Origin: Oscillospiraceae bacterium
GTDB taxonomy: Bacteria > Bacillota > Clostridia > Oscillospirales > Acutalibacteraceae
Length of the DNA: 64,000 nt
Assembly (NCBI GenBank): GCA_031262985.1
Contig: JAISGQ010000012.1
Location: 1 to 64,000 of the forward strand
Direction of reading: 5' to 3'
Shown: positions 7,842 through 14,773 of the stretch, one piece after another
Layout of the letters: every line of letters begins with the position of its first letter
How positions within the stretch are numbered: the stretch's first letter is position 1
Made by a program: the position numbers and the translations under genes
Notes under the pieces: generated by a model
Database searches by the model: none
Told to the model about the DNA's origin: nothing
Seen by the model: the letters and a program-made list of their open reading frames with translations, nothing else

Positions 7842-8324
7842 ATGGAGGAGATTAAGCAGTTCGGCATAGCGGTATGCTCCGCGAGTATATTCTGCGCGGC
7901 GTTCGGGATACTCTTTCCGCAAAACGGATACCGAAAAATCCTCAAAATCGCGCTGGGAGTATTTTTTATCCTCACCATTTTGATACCCGCGAAAAACGCC
8001 GTATCGGCTATAGGGGAGATCGATTTTTCGGCGTATGAGAGCGACTACTCCTACGAGTACTACGCGAATGAGAACTCCCTCGGCGGCAAGGCGGCGGAGC
8101 TTATGAAGGGCTACACGGAAAACGCCGTAAGGCAGAGCTTATCGGAAATATCTGTCGAACCGCGGGAAATTGAAATAATTATGGATATAGACCGAAATGG
8201 CAGCATATCTATTGGACAGGTAATAGTAACTTTGTCCGAAAGCGATTACCCGAAGGGCGATGAAATTCAGTCTCTGCTGAAAAACAGACTGGGAATTACA
8301 GCAAGTATAAAAAACGGAGGATAG
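7842..8324 (+). CDS. spoIIIAF: Stage III sporulation protein AF
   Basis: A 160-aa mother-cell membrane protein of the channel. Two N-terminal transmembrane helices (VCSASIFCAAFGILF and IALGVFFILTILIPA) flank NGYRKILK, followed by a soluble domain ending in a ring-building-like fold (EIEIIMDIDRNGSISIGQV). The ATG lies 3 bp after the spoIIIAE stop, with AAGGAGG inside the end of that gene. Length and order are standard. Confidence 0.9.
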   Translation: MEEIKQFGIAVCSASIFCAAFGILFPQNGYRKILKIALGVFFILTILIPAKNAVSAIGEIDFSAYESDYSYEYYANENSLGGKAAELMKGYTENAVRQSLSEISVEPREIEIIMDIDRNGSISIGQVIVTLSESDYPKGDEIQSLLKNRLGITASIKNGG

Positions 8325-8328
8325 AAAA

Positions 8329-8910
8329 GTGGACGCGTTAAAGAACATGAAAATCAATCTAAGCGGTATTTTGAGTAAGCAAAACAGAACGAAGCTGATA
8401 GTCTTGCTCTGCGTTGGAGTTATAGCACTGATATTTTTCGGCAGTCTCGGCGAAAAGGACGAAGGCAACAGCGTGGAGATAAACGAGGCGGCGGCGGAGC
8501 TGAGTACCGCGCAGTACGTTTCCACTCTCGAGCAGAAGGTGGCGGAACTTGTCTCCTCCATAAAAGGAGCTGGCAACGCAAAGGTCATGATAACGCTGCA
8601 AAACGGCGTGGAGTACATATACGCCGTTGAGGGCAAAAGCAACAACGACCTCTCCGAAAGCGTGGACGGCGGCACGGGCAAGCGAAGCTCTGACGAAAAG
8701 ACCGTGACGGAGGAAAAGCACATTATCGTCGAGGGAAAAAACGGTAAGGAAGCACTCATCCGAACTACCCTCCCTCCGTCTGTGGGCGGAGTTGTGATAG
8801 TGTGTTCCGGCGCGGACAGCGAGGTCGTTCGGGAGCGAATTATTGAGGCGGTTACAACCGCGCTTGGAATATCATCCAAGCGAGTTTGTGTGACATTATT
8901 GGCAAATTAA
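8329..8910 (+). CDS. spoIIIAG: Stage III sporulation protein AG
   Basis: SpoIIIAG forms a large ring in the intermembrane space, related to the YscJ/FliF ring-building motif of secretion systems. This 193-aa copy has one N-terminal membrane helix (LIVLLCVGVIALIFFG) and a C-terminal ring domain (GAGNAKVMITLQNGVEYIYAVE ... VVIVCSGADSEVVRERIIEAV). The central linker is rich in Glu, Ser and Asp. GTG start with GGAGG 8 nt upstream, 4 bp after spoIIIAF. Confidence 0.92.
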   Translation: MDALKNMKINLSGILSKQNRTKLIVLLCVGVIALIFFGSLGEKDEGNSVEINEAAAELSTAQYVSTLEQKVAELVSSIKGAGNAKVMITLQNGVEYIYAVEGKSNNDLSESVDGGTGKRSSDEKTVTEEKHIIVEGKNGKEALIRTTLPPSVGGVVIVCSGADSEVVRERIIEAVTTALGISSKRVCVTLLAN

Positions 8911-8932
8911 CAAATTGAACGGAGGAAAAATC

Positions 8933-9550
8933 ATGTTTAAAAGTAAAAAAAGACATCTCGTTTTGGCGGCACTGATACTGGCGTTGGGTACGGCTGTTTA
9001 TATGCAGTGGAAGTTCGCGCCTACCGAGGACTTTGTCACAGCGGGAAATGAGCTTTCCGCAAGCGCGCTGGGCGAGGCGTACCTCATATCGAACAGCCCG
9101 AGTGCCACCGACGGCGGCGAGGAGAACACACAGCCGAGCGAGGAGACGACAGGCGGCGATGGCAGCGTAACGGCGTCGGCGGGTGAATCCTACTTCGCGA
9201 AGGCTTTGGCTGAGAGGGAGAAGGCGCGAGAGGAAGCTACGGAAACTCTCAAGGATATTATCAATGACGCCTCCAAAAACGGCGTTGACAAGAATGACGC
9301 GGTGAGCAGAAGCGCGGTAATCGCACAGCAGATTAAGGACGAGAACGCCATTGAAACTCTCGTTAAGGCGAAGGGCTTCTCCGACTGCATTGCCATTGTG
9401 ACGGAAACCAATGTCAGCGTAATCATCCCGAATACCTCCCCGCTTGACGCGGCGCAGATTTCGATAATTACGGATATTGTCATCTCCCAGACCAATGTGT
9501 CCGCCTCCGGCATAAATATAGTTCAGCCTAAATTAAATACGGGAAATTAA
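8933..9550 (+). CDS. spoIIIAH: Stage III sporulation protein AH
   Basis: SpoIIIAH is the mother-cell partner of forespore SpoIIQ and zips the two membranes together. The 205-aa product has an N-terminal anchor (LVLAALILALGTAVYMQW), a Thr/Glu/Gly-rich linker, a helical stretch with many Glu and Lys, and a C-terminal ring-type domain (IAIVTETNVSVIIPN ... IVISQTNVSASGINIVQ). I start at the ATG at 8933 with GGAGG 7 nt upstream; the ORF track begins 18 nt earlier at a TTG. Last gene of the operon. spoIIQ is not in the window. Confidence 0.92.
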   Translation: MFKSKKRHLVLAALILALGTAVYMQWKFAPTEDFVTAGNELSASALGEAYLISNSPSATDGGEENTQPSEETTGGDGSVTASAGESYFAKALAEREKAREEATETLKDIINDASKNGVDKNDAVSRSAVIAQQIKDENAIETLVKAKGFSDCIAIVTETNVSVIIPNTSPLDAAQISIITDIVISQTNVSASGINIVQPKLNTGN

Positions 9551-9564
9551 ATACAGTAAAACAG

Positions 9565-9593
9565 TTGTTTGAATATTCATAATGTGTTACAAT
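9565..9593 (+). promoter_or_regulatory. Candidate sigma-A promoter of the nusB gene cluster
   Basis: TTGTTT and TACAAT are separated by 17 bp. It lies between spoIIIAH and nusB, so the housekeeping genes that follow could be expressed independently of sporulation. Confidence 0.45.
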
Positions 9594-9617
9594 ATACATA
9601 ATGAATGTATAAAAGAA

Positions 9618-9654
9618 AAAGCTCTTTGCATTCGTGCAGAGAGCTTTATTTTGC
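9618..9654 (+). terminator. Intrinsic terminator after spoIIIAH, or attenuator before nusB
   Basis: The hairpin AAAGCTCTTTGCA ttcg TGCAGAGAGCTTT has a stable TTCG-type loop and is followed by ATTTTG. It lies about 25 bp downstream of the candidate nusB promoter, so it could end the spoIIIA transcript and also attenuate nusB. Confidence 0.7.
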
Positions 9655-9676
9655 GTTTGGCAAAGGAGTATTTATT

Positions 9677-10081
9677 TTGAACAGAAGAAAAATCAGAGAA
9701 CAGGCGTTTTTTCTCGTATTTGAAAAGTCGTTTACAGGCTACGAGATTCCGGAGATAGTCTCTCTCGCCATGGAGAGCAGGGACTTAGAGGACAACGCGG
9801 AGGCGACAGCTACGGCGCAGGGTGTGTTTGACAATATCACCGAAATCGACAGTATAATAGACAGGCACTTAAAGACGTGGAGCAGGAATCGCCTGTCGCG
9901 TGTGTCGCTCTCGATACTCCGGCTTGCGGTGTATGAGATGAAATATGTCGATTCTCTTGAGCATGGAGTATCGATAAACGAAGCTGTGGAGATGGCGAAG
10001 AAATTCTCGGTGTCGCAGGAGGCTTCATTTATAAACGGAGTGCTTGGCGGCTACCAGAGAGAATGTGAGGCGGCTCAGTGA
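9677..10081 (+). CDS. nusB: Transcription antitermination protein NusB
   Basis: NusB binds boxA RNA with S10 (NusE) and supports rRNA antitermination. Recognised from NRRKIREQAFFLVFE at the start, the helical body, the LSRVSLSILRLAVYEM segment and VSINEAVEMAKKFS...FINGVLGG. I take the TTG at 9677, with AGGAG 8 nt upstream, giving 134 aa, the usual size; the longer ORF in the track would run through the terminator hairpin. Its end overlaps the next gene by 4 bp. Confidence 0.93.
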   Translation: MNRRKIREQAFFLVFEKSFTGYEIPEIVSLAMESRDLEDNAEATATAQGVFDNITEIDSIIDRHLKTWSRNRLSRVSLSILRLAVYEMKYVDSLEHGVSINEAVEMAKKFSVSQEASFINGVLGGYQRECEAAQ

Positions 10082-11079
10082 GCTTTGTTCCGACTACTGC
10101 TGCTACGCCTCCTCTGACGACTGCTGCTTCTCCTTTGCCGAAGGAGGAGAGCTGCTGTATCGGCATTGATACCAGCAACTACACCACCTCCGCCGCGCTT
10201 TACGTCAGGCAGTCGGATTTTGTTATCAGCAAACGGCAGCTAATCCCCGTGCCGAAGGGCGGGATAGGAGTGCGGCAGAGCGACGCGGTGTTCCACCATG
10301 TAAGACAGCTCCCCGCTCTTATCGAGGAGTTACTGGCGGGAGGAGTAAAAATAGAGGGCGTCGGCGCGTCTGTAAGACCGCGTCCGATAGACGGCTCGTA
10401 TATGCCCTGCTTTGAGGTGGGCGCGTCCGCCGCGAAAATGCTGTCCTCCGCTCTATCTGTGCCGCTTTTCACCTGCTCCCATCAGGAGGGACACATCGCC
10501 GCCGCTCTGTACTCGGCGGGCTGTACCCACACTATAGGAGACAGGTTTATCGCCTTCCACGTTTCGGGCGGCACTACTGAGGCAGTCATGACAGAGAGGA
10601 CAGATTCGGGCTACAGGTGTACAAAGCTGTGCGGTTCTCTCGACTTAAAGGCGGGTCAGGTTATAGACAGATGCGCGAATATGCTCGACCTCCCGTTTCC
10701 GGGCGGACCTTCACTTGCGGCACTTGCGGAGACCTGCGAGGAGACGGTCAAGTGCAGAGCTTCGATGAAGGGACCGGATTGTTGTTTGTCGGGGGTGGAA
10801 AACAAATGCGCTGATTTAATGCGGCAGGGAGCGGACTACAGTTTAATTGCAAGAACCTGCATTGAATATATACGCGTATCGCTTGAGGAGATGGCGAAGG
10901 GGCTTCTTGCGGAATACGGCGACATACCTCTCCTCTTTGCGGGAGGAGTAATGTCGAACAGGTACATCAGGGAGGCATTCAGGGAGCGGTTCGGCGCGTA
11001 TTTCGCCGCGCCTGAGTACTCCTCCGACAACGCCGCAGGAGTGGCGATACTGACAAGCACAAGTTTAACAGCAAACTAA
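10078..11079 (+). CDS. TsaD/Gcp-like paralog (M22 family, ASKHA fold)
   Basis: Related to TsaD, the kinase-like subunit that makes threonylcarbamoyl-adenosine in tRNA. The metal-binding HQEGH motif is present (TsaD usually has H-x-E-G-H), as are an N-terminal CIGIDTSNYTTS phosphate loop, FHVSGGTTEAV, and FAGGVMSNRYIREAF near the C terminus. It differs from canonical TsaD in sequence and in having an N-terminal Thr/Ala/Pro-rich tail of about 20 residues. Clostridia often carry such a paralog beside nusB/xseA in addition to true TsaD. GTG start overlapping the nusB stop. Function of the paralog is unknown. Confidence 0.75.
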   Translation: MSFVPTTAATPPLTTAASPLPKEESCCIGIDTSNYTTSAALYVRQSDFVISKRQLIPVPKGGIGVRQSDAVFHHVRQLPALIEELLAGGVKIEGVGASVRPRPIDGSYMPCFEVGASAAKMLSSALSVPLFTCSHQEGHIAAALYSAGCTHTIGDRFIAFHVSGGTTEAVMTERTDSGYRCTKLCGSLDLKAGQVIDRCANMLDLPFPGGPSLAALAETCEETVKCRASMKGPDCCLSGVENKCADLMRQGADYSLIARTCIEYIRVSLEEMAKGLLAEYGDIPLLFAGGVMSNRYIREAFRERFGAYFAAPEYSSDNAAGVAILTSTSLTAN

Positions 11080-11090
11080 ACTAAACTCCA

Positions 11091-11309
11091 CTAACTTCAA
11101 TCTGTTGCCAAGGAGGCAAAATTTAGGTCAAGCCTTTTTAAAGGCTTGCAGATTCTTAAGACAGAGTCTTAAGTCGCCCTCCGCAGAGGGCGAAATCCTT
11201 TATCGTTCAAAAACGCAGGAGGGGGTAGGAAAAAATGTCCCTAAGGACATTTTTTTCGCAGGGGAACCCTCGTCGGGGGTTCCCCTGTATAGGTCGCCGT
11301 GCGACCTAT
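11091..11309 (+). repeat. Structured intergenic repeat, copy C
   Basis: Complete copy: TTGCC aagga GGCAA (hairpin 1), hairpin 2, hairpin 3 as CTTAAGAC aga GTCTTAAG, hairpin 4 as TCGCCCTC cgca GAGGGCGA (a third stem variant), hairpin 5 with A/T-extended stem, hairpin 6, and hairpin 7 with loop CGT and an outer TATAGG/CCTATA extension. Lies between the TsaD paralog and xseA, co-oriented with both. Confidence 0.88.
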
Positions 11310-11316
11310 AGGGCAT

Positions 11317-11420
11317 CCCCGTCAGGAAAACTTGCGTTTACTTAAAATTGCGTAGGTTACCGCTTGTGGCGAAACCCCGTCAGGAAAACTCGTGCTTACC
11401 TAAAATTGCGTAGGTTACCG
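11317..11420 (+). repeat. Two-copy 58-bp tandem repeat next to copy C
   Basis: Two imperfect units, starting at 11317 and 11375, share CCCCGTCAGGAAAACT and TAAAATTGCGTAGGTTACCG. They directly follow the structured repeat. The rest of the gap to xseA (11421-11550) shows only an AC-rich stretch and the xseA ribosome site. Confidence 0.8.
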
Positions 11421-11550
11421 AGAGCAGAGTGTGCGACTGCTCATTACTCCTACAACCACATTTCTTGAGCTGTCCACGCAACATCAGCGCAAGAAAGAAG
11501 AACACCACCCCCTCCCACACCATATCAACCCATAACGGAGAAAACATCAC

Positions 11551-12750
11551 ATGAATCGTATATCTGTAACACAACTCAACAACTACATAAAACAGCTCAT
11601 GGACGGCGACTCCCTGCTGTCCGATGTGGCGGTGAGCGGAGAAATCTCGAATTTCAAGCGACACACATCGGGGCATATGTACTTTAGCCTCAAGGAGGAG
11701 AACTCTACCCTCTCCGCCGCCATGTTCAAGTACCAGAACAGAAGCCTCAAATTCGCGCCGAAGGACGGCATGAAGGTGGTAGCCTACGGAAAAGTGTCCG
11801 TTTACCCGCAGTCGGGGCAGTATCAGATTATCGTGAGCTCACTCGAGCCGGACGGAATGGGAGCTTTGTATGAGGCGTTTGAGAAGCTGAAACTCAAGCT
11901 CTCGAGGGAGGGGCTGTTCTCCAAAGAGAGAAAGAAGGCGTTGCCGAAATTCCCCAAAAGAGTGGGAGTTGTCACCTCCAAGACAGGCGCGGCGGTACGC
12001 GACATAGTGAGCATAATCAAGCGGCGTTATCCGATAGCCGAAATAGTTCTTGTCCCCGTACTCGTGCAGGGAGTGGACGCTCCGTCTGAGATAGCGGCGG
12101 CAATCCGCCTGCTGGGCGAAAAAAACGCCTGCGATGTGATGATAGTAGGACGCGGCGGCGGCTCTATCGAGGATTTGTGGGGCTTTAACGACGAGGCAGT
12201 CGCGAGAGCGATAGCCGATTCGCGTATCCCCGTAATCTCCGCTGTTGGACACGAAACCGATTTTACTATAGCCGATTTCGCGGCGGACGTGCGGGCGGCT
12301 ACTCCCTCGGCGGCGGCGGAGCTTGCCGTACCCGACAGTAGGGAGCTTCTCGCCGCAGTGAAAACCTGCAAGGCGCGTATGGACAATGCCTCCTCCGCGA
12401 TGCTTTCTAAGAGGAGGACACAGCTTGCCGCGCTTTTGTCGAGACCGTGCCTTCGAAACCCCATGAATGTGGTGGAGCTGAAATACCAGCGGCTGGACGG
12501 CATTACGGCACGTATTGTGTCGAGCTACGGCGCGTTGCTTCTGAGAAGGAGGGAGCGTCTCTCCTCTGTGGCGGCAAAGCTTACCGCACTCAACCCGATG
12601 AGTATCCTCTCGCGAGGCTACTCCATAGCGTATAAGGACGAAACTCCCCTTAAATCAACAAGAGATGTAAGCATTGGGGATAAAATAAGAGTTCACCTGC
12701 AGCATGGAGACATAAACTGCTCGGTGGACAGTGTTTTGGAGGAAAGATAA
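11551..12750 (+). CDS. xseA: Exodeoxyribonuclease VII large subunit
   Basis: XseA is the catalytic subunit of ExoVII, which degrades single-stranded DNA into short oligonucleotides. The N-terminal OB-fold is visible (ISVTQLNNYIKQLMDG... VAVSGEISNFKRH...GHMYFSLKE). The catalytic core has GRGGGSIEDLWGFNDE and VGHETDFTIADFAADVRAATPSAAAE. A coiled-coil region follows, ending in SRGYSI. At 399 aa it is of normal size. The ATG has GGAG upstream. It overlaps the ribosome site of xseB. Confidence 0.95.
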   Translation: MNRISVTQLNNYIKQLMDGDSLLSDVAVSGEISNFKRHTSGHMYFSLKEENSTLSAAMFKYQNRSLKFAPKDGMKVVAYGKVSVYPQSGQYQIIVSSLEPDGMGALYEAFEKLKLKLSREGLFSKERKKALPKFPKRVGVVTSKTGAAVRDIVSIIKRRYPIAEIVLVPVLVQGVDAPSEIAAAIRLLGEKNACDVMIVGRGGGSIEDLWGFNDEAVARAIADSRIPVISAVGHETDFTIADFAADVRAATPSAAAELAVPDSRELLAAVKTCKARMDNASSAMLSKRRTQLAALLSRPCLRNPMNVVELKYQRLDGITARIVSSYGALLLRRRERLSSVAAKLTALNPMSILSRGYSIAYKDETPLKSTRDVSIGDKIRVHLQHGDINCSVDSVLEER

Positions 12751-12751
12751 T

Positions 12752-12961
12752 ATGGAAAAATTGGAGTTTGACAAGTCGATAGCAAGGCTGGAGGAGATAG
12801 CCCGCCTCTTAGAGCAGGGGCAAGTCCCTCTCGAGGAGTCGCTCAAGCTGTATGAGGAAGGCTCGAAGCTTGCGGCGTACTGCGCCGATTCGCTCAAGAA
12901 AGCGGAGCTGAAAATAACGGAGATGAAAATATCCGGCGAAAAGAGCGGTGAGCAGTCATGA
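12752..12961 (+). CDS. xseB: Exodeoxyribonuclease VII small subunit
   Basis: A 69-aa helical protein that wraps the coiled coil of XseA and is needed for activity. The family signature FDKSIARLEEIARLLEQGQVPLEESLKLYEEG is nearly canonical. The ATG at 12752 follows the xseA stop by 1 bp with GGAGG 9 nt upstream; the longer ORF in the track starts inside xseA. Its stop overlaps the ispA start by 4 bp, the usual bacterial xseA-xseB-ispA arrangement. Confidence 0.95.
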   Translation: MEKLEFDKSIARLEEIARLLEQGQVPLEESLKLYEEGSKLAAYCADSLKKAELKITEMKISGEKSGEQS

Positions 12962-13836
12962 ATGTAAAAGACAATCAGAAGGAACTGCTTCTGACAATAG
13001 AAAATAAGCTCGCGGAGATACTGGGTAATTGCTCCGCTCCGAAAGTACTCGTTGACGCTATGCGGCACAGTCTGCTCGACGCGGGGAAACGGGTTCGCCC
13101 TATGCTCACATTGGCGTTCTGTGAGGCGGGCGGCGGAGATGTAAATAACGCGCTTAATGCCGCCTGCGCGGTGGAGATGATTCACACCTACTCTCTGATA
13201 CACGACGATTTGCCCTGCATGGACAACGACGACTTCAGGAGGGGAAAGCCCTCCTGCCACAAGGCGTTCGGGGAGGCGACGGCTCTGCTCGCGGGGGATG
13301 CACTGCTGACTATGGCGTTCGAGGTACTCATGGACAGTGATGGAGTACCCGCCGATATGCTCCTCGCCTCGTGCAGGGAGCTGGCTCACCTCGCGGGGGA
13401 GTACGGCATGATAGGCGGACAGGTGATAGATTTGCAGTCGGAGGGAAAGGTAATCTCCCTCTCTGAGCTGATGGCAATGCACAAGGGAAAGACCTGCGCC
13501 TTAATTGAATCCGCCTGTGTCCTCGGCTGCCTATCGGCGGGAAAGGACGGCGCGGAGCTGGCGGCGGCGCGGGAGTACGCCTACAACCTCGGCATGGCGT
13601 TTCAGATTGTGGACGACATTTTGGATGTGGAGGGCGACCCTCTGCTCCTCGGAAAGCCCGTGGCAAGCGACGCGCAGAACAGCAAGAACACATATGTCAC
13701 CCTCTTGGGTATAGATAAGGCGCGGGAGGAAGCCGCCGCCTACACAGACAGAGCGATGGGAAGCCTGTCGATTTTCGGCGGCAGAGCGGAGTTTTTGCGG
13801 GAGTTTGCCCAAAAGCTGGGGAAGAGAATATTCTGA
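12958..13836 (+). CDS. ispA: Polyprenyl (geranyl/farnesyl) diphosphate synthase
   Basis: Condenses IPP with allylic diphosphates to make farnesyl diphosphate, the primer for UppS. First Asp-rich motif DDLPCMDND, followed by FRRGKPSCHKAFGE. The second Asp-rich motif DDILDVEGD lies near residue 220. LDAGKRVRPMLTLA binds diphosphate. 292 aa is typical for short-chain synthases. Coupled to xseB by a 4-bp overlap. With dxs downstream and uppS/dxr at the far end, it belongs to the isoprenoid supply of this window. Confidence 0.93.
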   Translation: MNVKDNQKELLLTIENKLAEILGNCSAPKVLVDAMRHSLLDAGKRVRPMLTLAFCEAGGGDVNNALNAACAVEMIHTYSLIHDDLPCMDNDDFRRGKPSCHKAFGEATALLAGDALLTMAFEVLMDSDGVPADMLLASCRELAHLAGEYGMIGGQVIDLQSEGKVISLSELMAMHKGKTCALIESACVLGCLSAGKDGAELAAAREYAYNLGMAFQIVDDILDVEGDPLLLGKPVASDAQNSKNTYVTLLGIDKAREEAAAYTDRAMGSLSIFGGRAEFLREFAQKLGKRIF

Positions 13837-13871
13837 TATTAAGTGGGGAGCAGTATTGCTCTGATTGGGTA

Positions 13872-14375
13872 GTGAAAGGTGTTGATTTCAAGGTGGAGTT
13901 TTTCTACGACTTGTTGAACAACTACGCGCTTGTCTGCTCCATTTTGGGGTGGACGTTGGCGCAGATATTTAAGTTTATCCTAACTCTCGTCGTCAACAGG
14001 CGGCTCGAGTTTGAGCGGCTGTTCGGCGCGGGAGGTATGCCGAGCGGACACTCCGCGACAGTAACTGCGCTTGTGATTGCGGTGTCGCGGCAGTGCGGGG
14101 TCTCCTCGGTGGAGTTTGCCATAGCTACGGTTATTGCCTCGGTAGTCATATATGACGCTATGGGAGTACGGCACGAGGCGGGGAAGCACGCTCAGGTGAT
14201 AAACCAAATGGTCAAGGTGAGCAAGGAGGACGACATTCCGGAGAACGACATTTCGGCAAACGAACTAAAGGAGAGCTTAGGGCATACTCCTCTGGAGGTT
14301 TTGGGCGGGATAATGCTGGGGATACTGATACCTGTGATACTGCCGATGAATGTACTGCCGGTTGGCAACCTCTAA
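13872..14375 (+). CDS. Divergent PAP2 (DUF212/YuiD-type) membrane protein
   Basis: A 167-aa membrane protein of the divergent PAP2 family. The signature GGMPSGHSATVTAL resembles the phosphatase motif with a catalytic His, and VIYDAMGVRHEAGKHA supplies another His/Arg pair. Three or four hydrophobic helices are visible. Members are predicted lipid-phosphate or diphosphate phosphatases; a role in recycling polyprenyl diphosphates is plausible next to ispA and dxs but not shown. GTG start, 35 bp after ispA. Confidence 0.85.
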   Translation: MKGVDFKVEFFYDLLNNYALVCSILGWTLAQIFKFILTLVVNRRLEFERLFGAGGMPSGHSATVTALVIAVSRQCGVSSVEFAIATVIASVVIYDAMGVRHEAGKHAQVINQMVKVSKEDDIPENDISANELKESLGHTPLEVLGGIMLGILIPVILPMNVLPVGNL

Positions 14376-14597
14376 CTGCAATCTGTTGCCAAGGAGGCAA
14401 AGTTTAGGTCAAGCCTTTTCAAAGGCTTGCAGATTCTTAAGACAGAGTCTTAAGTCGCTCTCCGCAGAGAGCGAAACTCTTTATCGTTCAAAAACGCAGG
14501 AGGGGGTAGGAAAAAATGTCCCTAAGGACATTTTTTCCGCAGGGGAACCCTCGTCGGGGGTTCCCCTGTGTAGGTCGCCTTGCGACCTACTTATAAC
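14373..14597 (+). repeat. Structured intergenic repeat, copy D
   Basis: Complete copy with all seven hairpins: TTGCC aagga GGCAA, AAGCCTT ttc AAAGGCTT, CTTAAGAC aga GTCTTAAG, TCGCTCTC cgca GAGAGCGA, the AAATGTCC/GGACATTT hairpin, GGGGAACCC/GGGTTCCCC and TAGGTCGC ctt GCGACCTA. Lies between the PAP2 gene and dxs, co-oriented. It begins at or just inside the stop of the upstream gene. Confidence 0.9.
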
Positions 14598-14599
14598 TA

Positions 14600-14750
14600 A
14601 TATCCTGCTCAAATGTTATATCTGTACTGTGATTTACACAACGCAACATCCTGCTTAGAGCGTTATATCTGTGCTGTGATTTACACAACGCAATATCTCG
14701 CTCCAGCGTTATATCTGCACTGTGATTTACACAACGCAACATCCCGCAAA
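14600..14750 (+). repeat. Three-copy tandem repeat of about 47 bp
   Basis: Units with GTTATATCTG at 14615, 14662 and 14708 share CTGTGATTTACACAACGCAA. They begin where copy D ends and fill the space up to the dxs ribosome site. No protein or hairpin function is obvious. Each unit contains a GTGATTTACAC near-palindrome. Confidence 0.85.
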
Positions 14751-14773
14751 ACTAACTTAAACGAGGTAACCTC

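Noticed and set aside
11105-14658. ORFs of 60-100 codons inside the structured repeats (for example 11105-11311, 14350-14658, and minus-strand 57558-57749) that read similar peptides
   Set aside because: They arise because the repeat itself is conserved. Linker and stem length differences between copies are not multiples of three, stems covary symmetrically, and there are no consistent starts. Structure, not coding, is conserved.
11317-14750. Tandem arrays considered as CRISPR
   Set aside because: Units are adjacent without unique spacers and have only two to three copies; no cas genes are present.
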